From Amycolatopsis acidiphila (lineage in GTDB: Bacteria; Actinomycetota; Actinomycetes; Mycobacteriales; Pseudonocardiaceae), in NCBI RefSeq assembly GCF_021391495.1, contig NZ_CP090063.1, forward strand, positions 6,634,001 through 6,698,000: a DNA stretch of 64,000 bases. The letters are read 5' to 3'. Below are positions 22,738 through 31,633 of the stretch, piece by piece. The position numbers were made by a program, and so were the translations under genes. The notes under the pieces are model-generated. The model had not been told where the DNA came from. It was given only the letters and a program-made list of their open reading frames with translations, and ran no database searches. Positions within the stretch are counted from its first letter, which is position 1. The number at the start of each line of letters is the position of its first letter.

Positions 22738-24870
22738 ATGATCGCCCCAGCCGAAACCCCGCGCCTGAGGCGGCCGCTGTCGACCTCGGCCTGGCTGCTG
22801 GTGCTGACGCTGGCCCTACTGGGATTCGGTTTCGTCGCGTCGCGCCCGTCCGCGCCGCCGGACCACGGTCCGCCCACCGGCGGCGCCGCGGCGGCGCAGC
22901 GCGCGATCGAGGCGCTCACCCATCCCGGTGGCCGGCCGACGGCGCTGAGCCTGCTGCCCGCCGACTTCACCCAGGTCACCGGCGTCGTGCCGGGCTCGCT
23001 GGCGGCGCGCGACGGCACCGTCCGCGCGGTGCACGTCGACGGCGGCTGCTCGACGCCGTGGGGCGACGACAACACGAAGTGGGACTACAGCGTCCCGTGC
23101 AAGGCGCACGACCTGGGGTACGACCTGCTGCGCTACGCCGACAAGATCGGTCAGCCGCTCGCGCCCGACGTACGCGCTTCGCTCGACGGCCGGCTCTCGG
23201 CCGACATGCACAACGCCTGTCGCGTCAACCCGATGGACTCGCCGCGCACCTGTCAGGTCGTCGCATCGCTGTACTCCGCCGGCCTCGTGGTCAACTCCTG
23301 GCACCAGCGCTGGGGCCCGCCGGTCGGCGACCCGATCGGGCCGATGCTCGCCGGGGTCGCGGTGATCGGCTGCCTGCTGGTGTTCCGGCTGCGCGGCTGG
23401 CTGAGCACCCGCCGCGCCCGCCCCCCGCGAGCGGCGGCGGCACCCGCGCCGGCTCCGGCCTCGGGCTGGGTGACCCTCGGCGTGACCAGCCTCGTGCTGC
23501 TGATCTTCGGCGAGTCGATGATCCAGCTGGCCAGATGGGCGGGCGTGGACGAGTCGTGGCTGTGGCCGCTGACCTGGCTCGCGCAACTGGCCCCGGTGTT
23601 CTTCTTCGCCGGTGGCCGGGCCAACGCGGTGGGCTGGCAGGCGGTGTTCGAGGGCGGCGGCGGGTACCGCCAGTACCTGGCGCACCGGGCGAGCTGGCTG
23701 CTGCGGCCCGCGCTGATCTTCGTGGTGGTGACCCTCGTCGTGCCCCTCGCGCTGGAGCTGCTGGGCATCCCCGCGAGCACCAACGCGACCATCGTGCGGG
23801 TGGCGCTGCACCCGCTGTGGCTGCTGGCCGTCTACCTGCTCACCGTCGTGGCCGCGCCGGTCATGCTGGCACTGCACCGGCGCGCCGCGCTGACGACCAC
23901 GCTCGTACTCCTCGGGTTCGTCGTGCTGGCCGAGCTCGGCGCGGGCTGGTTCGGGTCGAAGATCCCGCACTACGCCGCGGCGTTCGGGCTCGCGCTGCTC
24001 GCCCAGCAGCTCGCCTTCGGGCGGGTGCTCGCGGCGAGGCGCCGCTGGCTCGTGCTCGGCGCGCTGGCCGGCCTCACCGGCCTCGTGCTGCTGACCACTG
24101 TGGGCCACCTGACGCCGAACCTGCTCGGCACGCCGGGGGCGCCGCCCGCCCTGGCCGCGCCTGCGCTGCCGGTGCTGCTGCTGGGCGCGGTCCAGCTGTC
24201 CCTGCTCGGCCTGTCCGCGCGTCCGCTGAACCGGCTGACCGCGCAACCCGTGCTAGCCGGCGTGGTCCGCTTCGCCCTGCGCGCGCCGATGAGCCTCTAC
24301 CTCGGGTTCCTCGCGGCCGTACTGCTGCTCGTGACGGTCGTGTACCTGCCGTCACCGGCGTCGGCCGCGCTGGCCTGGCTGACCGGCCCGCGGACGCTGA
24401 TGGCGCTGGGCCTGCTCGCCGCGCCCGCGGTGATCGTGTTCTGGTGGTTCGAGCGGCACGGCGACGGCTCGGTCCCGCTGCACCAGACCCGGCCGACCGG
24501 CTGGCTGGCGCACGCCGCGACCGCGCTGGGCACCGGTTTCGCCACGATCGGGCTGTTCGGCTTCGCGCTGACGCAGTTCGGCGGGGACACCGGCCACACC
24601 ATGCTCGGGCTGCCGCTGGACCCGATCCAGAACCTCATCCAGCTGCTGCTCGGAGTGTTCCTGCTACATGCCGTGCGGACCGGGCTCAGTGCGGCGACGA
24701 GCACCTGGGTGGTGACTGCGCTCGCGTGCGGGCCACCGCTGTTGGAGGTGGCTGACGGGTACACCGCCGACACGGTGACGGTGCTGGTCCACGGGCTGAC
24801 GGCGCTGTTCGCCGTCGCGGCCGCGGCCAGCACCCTGCTGCCCGCCAGGACGGTGGTGGAAAACACGTAA
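22738..24870 (+). CDS. phospholipase A2 / acyltransferase-3-like membrane fusion
   Basis: A 710-residue protein. Helix 1 (about 18-35) exposes an outer domain whose CKAHDLGYD (about 121-129) and paired cysteines match prokaryotic phospholipase A2, where His-Asp cleaves the sn-2 acyl chain. After a second helix and an Ala/Pro linker come about ten more helices. GESMIQLARW and PVFFFAGGRANA resemble acyltransferase-3 proteins, and the last part (LDPIQNLIQLLLGVFLLHA) resembles DUF4383. Hydrolysis and re-acylation in one chain suggest lipid remodelling, but this is inferred. ATG 22738 directly follows the 66-bp gap after the GGDEF gene. Confidence 0.7.
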   Translation: MIAPAETPRLRRPLSTSAWLLVLTLALLGFGFVASRPSAPPDHGPPTGGAAAAQRAIEALTHPGGRPTALSLLPADFTQVTGVVPGSLAARDGTVRAVHVDGGCSTPWGDDNTKWDYSVPCKAHDLGYDLLRYADKIGQPLAPDVRASLDGRLSADMHNACRVNPMDSPRTCQVVASLYSAGLVVNSWHQRWGPPVGDPIGPMLAGVAVIGCLLVFRLRGWLSTRRARPPRAAAAPAPAPASGWVTLGVTSLVLLIFGESMIQLARWAGVDESWLWPLTWLAQLAPVFFFAGGRANAVGWQAVFEGGGGYRQYLAHRASWLLRPALIFVVVTLVVPLALELLGIPASTNATIVRVALHPLWLLAVYLLTVVAAPVMLALHRRAALTTTLVLLGFVVLAELGAGWFGSKIPHYAAAFGLALLAQQLAFGRVLAARRRWLVLGALAGLTGLVLLTTVGHLTPNLLGTPGAPPALAAPALPVLLLGAVQLSLLGLSARPLNRLTAQPVLAGVVRFALRAPMSLYLGFLAAVLLLVTVVYLPSPASAALAWLTGPRTLMALGLLAAPAVIVFWWFERHGDGSVPLHQTRPTGWLAHAATALGTGFATIGLFGFALTQFGGDTGHTMLGLPLDPIQNLIQLLLGVFLLHAVRTGLSAATSTWVVTALACGPPLLEVADGYTADTVTVLVHGLTALFAVAAAASTLLPARTVVENT

Positions 24871-24992
24871 GCGGGTGTTGTGAACCACTTTCACCGATCG
24901 ATATGCGACGCTACGGCAACCGGGTGATCCGGTGGCGCGTCCACCGAACCGGGCACCCGTGTGACATGGAGTCGGGGAAGGGAGACGGGGGC

Positions 24993-26612
24993 GTGGAGTA
25001 TCCGCCGCGGAACGAGCGTGGGGCGACTCGCCGTCCGGCGCCGCGGCAGGGCCGTCCCAGCGACGCCCGGTATGTCGGCCCCGTCCGCCGCACCGGTTCG
25101 CCTCCCGGGCGTGGCGCGGGGCCCGCAGCCCGGCCTCGCCGCCGTCCCGTTCCCCCGCCACCGGCACCCCGGCGCCGCCACGGCGCGAAGATCGCGGTCG
25201 CGGTCGTGTCGCTGCTGGTGATGAGCCTGACCGGGTACGCGTGGGCCGCGATGCAGGGCCTGGTCAGCGGGCTCACCACGGCGGACGTGATCAGCGCGAA
25301 CCAGCCCGCGGACGGCGCCAGGGACATCCTGCTGGTCGGCATGGACAGCCGCACCGACGCGCAGGGCAACCCGCTGTCCGACCAGCTGCTCGCCCAGCTG
25401 CGGGCGGGCGTGGCCGACGGCGTGGAGAACACCGACACGCTGATCATGGTGCACATCCCGAACGACGGCAGTAAAGCCGTCGCGATCTCACTGCCGCGCG
25501 ACTCCTACGTCAACATCCCCGGCTTCGGCAAGCACAAGATCAACTCTGCCTACGCCCGCGCGAAGGCCGCCGAGCGCAACAAGCTGCAGGAGTCCGGCGA
25601 CACCGACGCCAAGGACATCGAGCTCAAGAGCGCGCAAGCGGGGGCCAAGACCCTCATCGCGACCGTCGAGCAGCTCACCGGTTCCTCGATCGACAACTAC
25701 GCCTCGATCAACCTGCTCGGCTTCTCCGACATCACCAAGGCCATCGGCGGGGTCGACGTGTGCCTCAAGGACAACGTCAACGACCCGTACTCGGGCGCGA
25801 AGTTCACCAAGGGCAAGCACACGATCTCCGGCGTGGAGGCGCTCGAGTTCGTCCGCCAGCGGCACGGCCTGCCGCGCGGCGACCTCGACCGCGTCGTGCG
25901 CCAGCAGGTGTTCATGGCAGGCATGGCGCAGAAGGTGCTCTCGGCCGGCACGCTCACCGACCCCGGCAAGCTGAGCGACCTGACCGCCGCGATCAAGAAG
26001 TCGGTCGTGCTCAACCAGGGCTGGGACATCTTCGGGTTCGCCCAGCAGATGAAGGGTCTCAGCGGCGGGCAGCTGCAGTTCCAGACCATTCCGGTGGTCA
26101 ACATGGACTACAGCACGCCGGAGGACGGCCAGGCGATCCAGGTCGACCCGAGCCAGGTGCGCGGCTTCGTGCAGGGGCTGACCGCCCCGCCGGGCGGACC
26201 CGCCGCCCCGCCGCCCAACCCCAACGCCTCGACCACTGTGGACGTCCACAACGGAACGTCCAAATCGGGCCTCGCGGCGACCGTTTCCCAAGCCCTGACC
26301 GGCAAGGGCTTCGGCGCCGGTGAGACGGCGAACGCCAGCGCCAGGGTCGGCAAGACCAGTGTCCACTACCCCTCGGGCGCCCAGGACGCCGCGCAGAGCG
26401 TGGCCGACGCGCTCGGTTCGCCCGCGGCCCTGCAGCAGGACACCTCGGTCCAATCCGGTCACGTGCTGGTCGTCGTGGGCAACGACTACTCCGGCTCGAC
26501 GGCCTCGCAGATGGTGCAACGGGCCGCGGTGCCGGACTCGTCGACCGCGGCCGCTCCCCCGGCGGGCGACGACAAGCCGATCACCGCCGATGGGATCACC
26601 TGCGTCAACTGA
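24993..26612 (+). CDS. LytR-CpsA-Psr (LCP) family cell-wall glycopolymer ligase with LytR_C domain
   Basis: A 539-residue protein attaching glycopolymers (arabinogalactan or teichoic-acid-like) to peptidoglycan. A basic, Pro/Arg-rich cytosolic tail (about 1-65) precedes one membrane helix (about 66-85). The LCP domain holds DILLVGMDSRTD, NTDTLIMVHI, ISLPRDSYV and the conserved Arg/Asp of EFVRQRHGLPRGDLDR. A LytR_C domain (about 405-500) ends the chain. GTG 24993 with SD GGGAG is preferred; ATG 24966 and 24903 are alternatives. Confidence 0.85.
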   Translation: MEYPPRNERGATRRPAPRQGRPSDARYVGPVRRTGSPPGRGAGPAARPRRRPVPPPPAPRRRHGAKIAVAVVSLLVMSLTGYAWAAMQGLVSGLTTADVISANQPADGARDILLVGMDSRTDAQGNPLSDQLLAQLRAGVADGVENTDTLIMVHIPNDGSKAVAISLPRDSYVNIPGFGKHKINSAYARAKAAERNKLQESGDTDAKDIELKSAQAGAKTLIATVEQLTGSSIDNYASINLLGFSDITKAIGGVDVCLKDNVNDPYSGAKFTKGKHTISGVEALEFVRQRHGLPRGDLDRVVRQQVFMAGMAQKVLSAGTLTDPGKLSDLTAAIKKSVVLNQGWDIFGFAQQMKGLSGGQLQFQTIPVVNMDYSTPEDGQAIQVDPSQVRGFVQGLTAPPGGPAAPPPNPNASTTVDVHNGTSKSGLAATVSQALTGKGFGAGETANASARVGKTSVHYPSGAQDAAQSVADALGSPAALQQDTSVQSGHVLVVVGNDYSGSTASQMVQRAAVPDSSTAAAPPAGDDKPITADGITCVN

Positions 26613-26683
26613 AGTACACCTTTCGGCCTCCTGACGTTAGCCCGATCGGCCTAATCCGAAGATCAACTTCAACGACTCGGCCG

Positions 26684-26715
26684 AAGTCGCGTAAGAGCAG
26701 GGCACTCAGCGACTT
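26684..26715. promoter_or_regulatory. inverted repeat upstream of the XRE regulator
   Basis: AAGTCGC (26684-26690) is mirrored by GCGACTT (26709-26715). It lies about 80 bp ahead of the regulator start and could be an autoregulatory operator. Confidence 0.35.
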
Positions 26716-26795
26716 ACATACGCGTGGACACCGCTGAAGTTCGACCGGACGTGCCGGCACAGAGGTGCGGCGTGACGCAGGGCAGGGGACCAGGA

Positions 26796-27290
26796 GTGCA
26801 CATCGACAGTGAGCTCTATCAGCGAGTTCTGGGGGAGGAACTCAGGACGCTTCGGCGACAGCGCGGGTGGACCCGCAAAGAGCTGAACCAGCACCTGCAG
26901 AGCGACATCTCGCTGCAGACACTGGCGACCTACGAGCTGGGCACCCGGCAGTGCTCGGTGGTGCGGCTCGTCGAGCTGTGCCTTGCCATGGACGAGCTGC
27001 CCCAGGACCTGCTGGCCCGGGTGCACCGTCGCGTCTTCACCGACGAACCGGGAAAGGTGCGCCTCGACCTGGCGAGGATCGTCGCGGACCACAGTCCCGA
27101 ACTGCTTCCGCTGCGCAGATGGGCCGAGGACCGGCTCCGGCAGCCGGGCACCCCCGAGGAGGTGCAGCTCGACCACGCCGCCGTGGACCGGATGGCGGAG
27201 CTGTGCGGACTGAGCGGGCCCGAGCTGGTCGCCCTGTTACGCGGCCTGCCCGGCCCCGGCGGCCTGGATCCCGGGGGCGGCGGCGCCTAG
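26796..27290 (+). CDS. XRE-type helix-turn-helix regulator
   Basis: A 164-residue DNA-binding protein. The HTH spans about 6-60, with LGEELRTLRRQRGWTRKEL and ISLQTLATYELGTRQCS as helices 2-3. The C-terminal 100 residues (RVHRRVFTDEPGKVRLDL...) are a conserved-looking helical region of unknown role, ending in a Gly/Pro tail. GTG 26796 has SD CCAGGA; GTG 26772 is an alternative. Targets are unknown. Confidence 0.75.
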   Translation: MHIDSELYQRVLGEELRTLRRQRGWTRKELNQHLQSDISLQTLATYELGTRQCSVVRLVELCLAMDELPQDLLARVHRRVFTDEPGKVRLDLARIVADHSPELLPLRRWAEDRLRQPGTPEEVQLDHAAVDRMAELCGLSGPELVALLRGLPGPGGLDPGGGGA

Positions 27291-27337
27291 CCGACCTTCC
27301 GCCCGCGGACTACAAGCAAGATGCGAACCGCCAGGTG

Positions 27338-28822
27338 CTACTTGCCACCTGCGGTGCCGATTAGTTCGAAGTCCGCGGGCCGGACCCTGCGGGTGGCCAG
27401 CCAGTACCGCCAGGTGAAGCCGGGCCAGAGCGTCCGGTTCACCCCCTGCGCGTCGAGGTACCAGCTGCGGCAGCCGCCCTGGGTCCACACGCCCTTCTCG
27501 AGCTTGCGCTGCACCTCGGTGTTGAACCGGTCCTGCACCTCGGGCCGGGTCACGAGCGCGGCCGAGCGCGAGCCCTCGACCAGGTCGATGGCCTCGGCGA
27601 CGTAGCGCGTCTGGGACTCGACCATGAAGACCACGGAGTTGTGGCCGAGACCGGTGTTCGGCCCGAGCAGGAAGAACAGGTTCGGAAAGCCGGCCACGGT
27701 GATGCCGAGGTGGGTGCGCATCCCCTCGGTGGCCCACTCCTTGGCGAGGTTCCGCCCGCCCTCGCCGACGATCTCCAGGTGCTCGAAGGCGTCGATCACG
27801 TGGAAGCCGGTGCCGAAGATGATCGCGTCGACCTCGTGTTCCACGCCGGCGTCGTCCACGATGCTGTGCTCGCGCACCTCGGCCACGCCGTCGGTGCGCA
27901 CCTCGACATTGTCCCGCGCGAGCGCCGGATAGTAGTCGTTGGAGATGAGCACGCGCTTGCAGCCCAGCACGTAGTCCGGGGTCAGCCGGCGGCGCAGCTC
28001 GGGATCCTTGATGCTGCGGTCGATGTTGCGCTTGGCGAGCCGCTGCGCCACCTTCATCAGGCTCAGGTTGCCGTTGAAGCCGATCGCGCGCGCTTCCAGC
28101 ATCCAGTAGACCAGGTCGCGGTAGGCCGTCTGGAGCGCCGGCACCTTGCGGAAGAGCTTGCGCGACCACTCGGGCATCTCGTGGTCGGGCTTGGGCAGCA
28201 CCCACGGCGGCGTGCGCTGGAAGACGGTCAGCTGTCGCACCTGCGGCGCGATCTGCGGGATGAACTGGATCGCGCTGGCGCCGGTGCCGACCACGGCGAC
28301 CCGCTTGCCGCGCAGGTCGTAGTCGTGGTTCCAGTCGGCCGAGTGGAACTTCTCGCCGCGGAAGTTCTCGATGCCCTTCAGCTCCGGGATCTGCGGCAGG
28401 TGCAGTGCGCCAACGCCGTTGACCACGTACCGGCCGACGAACTCGTCACCGCCCTTCGTGGCGACGTGCCAGCGGTGCTCCTCGGCGTCCCAGCGCGCCC
28501 CGGTCATCTCCTGGTCGAACCGGATGTAGGAGTACAGATCGTACTTCTTCGCGACCCCGCGCAGGTAGTCCCAGATCTCCGGCTGCGGCGAGAACGCCCG
28601 CGTCCACTCGGGGTTCTGCTCGAAGGAGAACGAGTACATGTGCGACTGGACGTCACAGGCGCAGCCCGGATACGTGTTGTCCCGCCAGGTGCCCCCGACC
28701 TCGGTCGCCTTCTCCAGGATCACGAAGTCCCGGCGCCCCCGTTCGAGCAGCTGGATGGCCATGCCGAGCCCGGAGAACCCGGTGCCGACGATGACGACCT
28801 CGGTCTCGATGTGCTCGCCCAT
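27338..28822 (-). CDS. flavin-containing (Baeyer-Villiger-type) monooxygenase
   Basis: A 494-residue FAD/NADPH monooxygenase. FAD motif GTGFSGLG (13-20), Baeyer-Villiger fingerprint F-x-G-x3-H-x3-W (FRGEKFHSADW, 154-164), and NADPH motif GTGASA near 180 are all present. It should oxidise a ketone to an ester, or a heteroatom, with O2. ATG 28822 has SD GGGAG five bases upstream. It is divergent from a TetR gene with palindromic sites between, indicating local repression lifted by a ligand. Confidence 0.85.
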   Translation of the reverse strand: MGEHIETEVVIVGTGFSGLGMAIQLLERGRRDFVILEKATEVGGTWRDNTYPGCACDVQSHMYSFSFEQNPEWTRAFSPQPEIWDYLRGVAKKYDLYSYIRFDQEMTGARWDAEEHRWHVATKGGDEFVGRYVVNGVGALHLPQIPELKGIENFRGEKFHSADWNHDYDLRGKRVAVVGTGASAIQFIPQIAPQVRQLTVFQRTPPWVLPKPDHEMPEWSRKLFRKVPALQTAYRDLVYWMLEARAIGFNGNLSLMKVAQRLAKRNIDRSIKDPELRRRLTPDYVLGCKRVLISNDYYPALARDNVEVRTDGVAEVREHSIVDDAGVEHEVDAIIFGTGFHVIDAFEHLEIVGEGGRNLAKEWATEGMRTHLGITVAGFPNLFFLLGPNTGLGHNSVVFMVESQTRYVAEAIDLVEGSRSAALVTRPEVQDRFNTEVQRKLEKGVWTQGGCRSWYLDAQGVNRTLWPGFTWRYWLATRRVRPADFELIGTAGGK

Positions 28823-28869
28823 TCGTCTCCCTCGCACTTCCCGGTTTGACTGTTACCGCGAGTCCACCT

Positions 28870-28894
28870 TACTCGAAGTAGGTTACCTGCGGTA
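28870..28894. promoter_or_regulatory. candidate TetR operator between monooxygenase and regulator
   Basis: TACT-CGA-AGTA (28870-28880) and TACC-TGC-GGTA (28884-28894) are two adjacent imperfect-related palindromes in the 83-bp divergent region. Flanking TACCGC (28855-28859 area) mirrors GCGGTA. Such paired sites suit a dimer-of-dimers TetR. Confidence 0.5.
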
Positions 28895-28905
28895 GAGTGA
28901 GTTGG

Positions 28906-29499
28906 GTGAGCACCCGTAAACGCATGCCCCGGGCCGAACGCGAGCGACAGATGATCGAGGTCGCCGAGTCGGTGTTCGCGGAGCGCGGGTACGTGGCGGC
29001 GTCGATGGACGAGATCGCCGAGCAGGTGGGCGTGTCCAAGCCGATGCTCTACGAGTACTTCCACTCGAAGGAAGGCCTGCTGCTGGCGTGCATCGCCGAA
29101 TCGCGGGCCGAGCTGCGCAAGGTGACCGAGGAGTCGGTCGCGGGCGCGCTGTCGGCCGAGGACGCGCTGCGGCGCGGGCTGCTGGCGTTCTTCGTCTACA
29201 TCCGCGACCGGCGGCAGGCGTGGTCGCTGCTGCGGCACGAGATGGTCCTGATCGGCACGTCGGCGTCGGAGGAGATCGAGGCGACCCGGCGGCAGCAGAC
29301 CGACCTCATCGCCAAGCTGATGATCGGCTACTTCGACACGGGGTCCCCCCTGCGGGTGGAAGCAGCCGCCGAATTCGTCGTGGGCGCCTGCGAGAGGCTC
29401 GCGATCTGGTGCGAACGGCACGACGAGGTGACACCTGAACGGGCTACTGACTACGCCATGGATGTGTTGTGGAGTGGTCTCCGCGAACGCGCTCGGTGA
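28906..29499 (+). CDS. TetR-family repressor
   Basis: A 197-residue TetR protein. The N-terminal HTH reads MIEVAESVFAERGYVAASMD then IAEQVGVSKPMLYEYFHSKE (about 16-55). The C-terminal ligand domain is helical. It probably controls the divergent monooxygenase and itself. GTG 28906 is taken as start; GTG 28897 is three codons longer and also possible. No strong SD is seen. Confidence 0.8.
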   Translation: MSTRKRMPRAERERQMIEVAESVFAERGYVAASMDEIAEQVGVSKPMLYEYFHSKEGLLLACIAESRAELRKVTEESVAGALSAEDALRRGLLAFFVYIRDRRQAWSLLRHEMVLIGTSASEEIEATRRQQTDLIAKLMIGYFDTGSPLRVEAAAEFVVGACERLAIWCERHDEVTPERATDYAMDVLWSGLRERAR

Positions 29500-29518
29500 G
29501 CGGTTCTGACACGCTCGT

Positions 29519-29538
29519 GCAGATGCTCGTGCATCTGC
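29519..29538 (+). terminator. hairpin after the TetR gene
   Basis: GCAGATGC (29519-29526), loop TCGT, GCATCTGC (29531-29538): a perfect 8-bp stem 20 bases after the stop. The rest of the 240-bp gap to 29739 shows no gene; a GCAT-N16-GGGTAG pair at 29637-29662 is a weak SigB-type promoter candidate for the next gene. Confidence 0.5.
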
Positions 29539-29739
29539 TAGATCATGGTCACGCAGAGCACATTTGTATCCATTGCTTGTCACCCAGAGTCGTGTTGAGG
29601 TATCGATAGAGGTCGACACAAGTTCGGCGAGCGGCAGCATGAAGTACGCCCGATCGGGGTAGCCCTCGTCGGCGTCACGGAACGGTCGTGCCCGGCTCCC
29701 ATCAGTGGACCAGGCAGCCGGTGCAGGGGTGGAGGACTG

Positions 29740-30321
29740 ATGGCGGAACCGATCATGGCGAACTACGTCCAGGAGGACGACGACTGGGCGGTCACCGTGG
29801 CGGGACCCGGTAAGACGCTGACGGGGCGGGCGCCGGGCATCATCGCCGCGCGGGACAGCGTGGACCAGCTCGTCGACTCGCTGGGCGCGGACGGCAAGGG
29901 TGCCACGGTGGTGCACCTGCTGAACGGCAGCGCACTCGAGTTCACGGCGGCGTACATGACGGCGCGGCTGACGCGCCCGGAGGCGGCGCCGGTGGAGGTG
30001 CCCGCTTCGGCGGAGGCTTCACCGGAAGCTTCGGAGGCTTCGGCGGCTTCGGAGGAGGCCGGTTCGGCTGCTGGTTCGGAGGCTGCCGGTTCGACGGAGG
30101 CTGCTTCGGCGGCTGGTTCGGAGGCTGCCGGTTCCGAGGCCGCGGCCGAGGTGCCGGCGCAGCAGTCGGAGGAGCAGGCCGGGAAGCCGCGGAACAAGGC
30201 GTCCCGGCGTCCGAAGGCGAAGCTGACGGCCGATATCGGCGATGCGCTGGAGACGTCGGTGAAGCAGCCGAAGGTGTCTGTGGCGGCGTCTCAGGCCGCG
30301 GCGCCGTCCGCCCGGAGCTGA
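29740..30321 (+). CDS. hypothetical protein with Ala/Ser/Glu low-complexity repeats
   Basis: A 193-residue protein. Residues 1-85 form a compact region (DDDWAVTVAGPGKTLTGRAPG...VVHLLNGSALEFTAAYMTARL) that resembles small actinobacterial domains of unknown role. Residues about 88-145 are an imperfect tandem array of EAAGS, SEASEA and AAGSEA units. A basic tail (KPRNKASRRPKAK) follows and may bind nucleic acid, as in Ala/Lys-rich tails. ATG 29740 has GGAGG four bases upstream; ATG 29755 is possible. Confidence 0.6.
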   Translation: MAEPIMANYVQEDDDWAVTVAGPGKTLTGRAPGIIAARDSVDQLVDSLGADGKGATVVHLLNGSALEFTAAYMTARLTRPEAAPVEVPASAEASPEASEASAASEEAGSAAGSEAAGSTEAASAAGSEAAGSEAAAEVPAQQSEEQAGKPRNKASRRPKAKLTADIGDALETSVKQPKVSVAASQAAAPSARS

Positions 30322-30413
30322 GGTTTTCGCTTCGGTCTGCGGGCCGAGCGGGATGACCGGCGGCCAGCACGGCGCTGGTGACGCGCACCAGAAGCCGCCG
30401 CGACCACCTGCGA

Positions 30414-30437
30414 GCCCGGGCGCGTGGGCGCCCGGGC
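30414..30437. terminator. bidirectional 10-bp hairpin terminator
   Basis: GCCCGGGCGC (30414-30423), loop GTGG, GCGCCCGGGC (30428-30437) lies between the convergent 29740 and 30445 genes. The stem is perfect and would serve both. Confidence 0.65.
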
Positions 30438-30444
30438 AGGCGGG

Positions 30445-30666
30445 TCAGCGGAAGAGCTTGCGCACCAGCAGCGCGACGATGAGCACGCCGGCGCCGATGA
30501 GCGGGAACTTCACCTTCGGGTCCTCGAGCTTCGCGAGCACGCTCGTCTTGGCGGAGTCGGCCAGCTTCTTCGGGTTGGCCTTCTCGCCGAGCTGGTCCAG
30601 CGTCGAAGCCAGCGCTTCGCGGGCCTGCTCGATGTCACGCTCGATGGTGTCGGGGTCGCGCGCCAC
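30445..30666 (-). CDS. DUF3618 membrane-anchored protein
   Basis: A 73-residue protein: charged amphipathic helix with MARDPDTIERDIEQAREALA (the DUF3618 signature), LDQLGEKANPKKL, then one C-terminal membrane helix (about 53-70). Members are small tail-anchored stress-associated proteins of unknown role. The start ATG 30666 has a GGAGGA SD. Confidence 0.8.
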   Translation of the reverse strand: MARDPDTIERDIEQAREALASTLDQLGEKANPKKLADSAKTSVLAKLEDPKVKFPLIGAGVLIVALLVRKLFR

Positions 30667-30771
30667 CAGTCCTCCTCACCTTGGCAGGGCACCACCGTAG
30701 ATCACGGCGTCGCCCCGGTCGTACCGGCCACACCGGAACACGCTCGCGCAGGACGCTACGCTGGGCAAGTC

Positions 30772-30845
30772 GCGCCCGTAGCCCAATTGGCAGAGGCACA
30801 CGGTTTAGGTCCGTGCCAGTGAGAGTTCGAGTCTCTCCGGGCGCA
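30772..30845 (+). tRNA. tRNA with UAG anticodon (reads CUA, Leu) but class-I architecture
   Basis: A 74-nt cloverleaf. The acceptor is GCGCCCG/CGGGCGC, with discriminator A. The D arm (GCCC/AGGC) has one C-A mismatch and GG in the loop. The anticodon stem CACGG/CCGTG has loop TTTAGGT with TAG at 30806-30808. The variable loop is only five bases (CCAGT), and the T arm is GAGAG-TTCGAGT-CTCTC. Normal bacterial tRNA-Leu is class II with a long variable arm, so this is atypical. No CCA is encoded. Confidence 0.8.
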
Positions 30846-30848
30846 CTC

Positions 30849-31505
30849 TCACAGGGGCGGCAGCACATCGGTCACGGCGGCCACTTCGTTCAGCAGCACC
30901 TCCGGCGGACGGCCACGGACGGGCTCGGTTTCCGCGATGACCACGAGAGGCCCGTCCAGCCGGGCGCGGTAGTGGGTGCCGGTGAAGCGAATGCCGCCCA
31001 GCCCGAGCACCTCTGTGCCGAACGGCGTCACGTCGCCGCTGCCGAAAGTGTCCTCGATGCGCTTGAGCTGCGCGGCCGTCGTGTTCGAAGGCATCTTCAC
31101 CCAGACGACAGATCCGACGAGGACATTGCCCCGCGCATCGCTTGCCGCGAACAGCAGTTGATCGAGGCTGTCGCAGGGGTGTTGCAGGAAGTACTGCTGG
31201 ACCCGGCCGTGCGACTGCACCGCGCAGCGCAGCTCGCGCCGACTGTCTCGCTTGATCTCCTTGAGGCCCAGCCGACCCAGGGCCTCGGCGTCGTGGCCCT
31301 GCCTCGCCTCCTGCTGGCCTCGGCGGGCCTTCACCGCCGACGATCCCTCGCTGCCGGTGGCCGTATCGAGCCCAGCACCCACCGAGCTGACGATGTCCCC
31401 GCCGGCGGCGAACGCCACCAGACCGGCCAGCAGGCCGGCACCCAGGAGGCCGCCGGATTTCGTCCATCTTCCACGCTTGTCTCCGGGCTGGTCCCGGTAC
31501 GACAC
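30849..31505 (-). CDS. hypothetical membrane-anchored protein
   Basis: A 218-residue protein with a cytosolic charged start, one helix (about 19-35, GLLGAGLLAGLVAFAAGG), an Ala/Gln/Arg-rich stalk and an extracellular C-terminal domain with two cysteines (ELRCAVQ and QHPCDSL) that could bridge. No family is recognised. The stop lies three bases from the convergent tRNA 3' end. GTG 31505 is assumed. Confidence 0.6.
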   Translation of the reverse strand: MSYRDQPGDKRGRWTKSGGLLGAGLLAGLVAFAAGGDIVSSVGAGLDTATGSEGSSAVKARRGQQEARQGHDAEALGRLGLKEIKRDSRRELRCAVQSHGRVQQYFLQHPCDSLDQLLFAASDARGNVLVGSVVWVKMPSNTTAAQLKRIEDTFGSGDVTPFGTEVLGLGGIRFTGTHYRARLDGPLVVIAETEPVRGRPPEVLLNEVAAVTDVLPPL

Positions 31506-31633
31506 TGGCGGCGCTCCTCAGGGCGAACGGCAAGAGCCTTCGACCCTGGGCCAGAGCGGCGCGCGGGTGCACCGGTTCCCGGCGAGAACACCCGGACGCC
31601 GCAGTCGTGTCACCCGGATGTCTCAGCGGACCC

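Noticed and set aside
30772..30845. Amber-suppressor tRNA
   Set aside because: The anticodon is UAG, which pairs with CUA; a suppressor of UAG would need CUA as anticodon.
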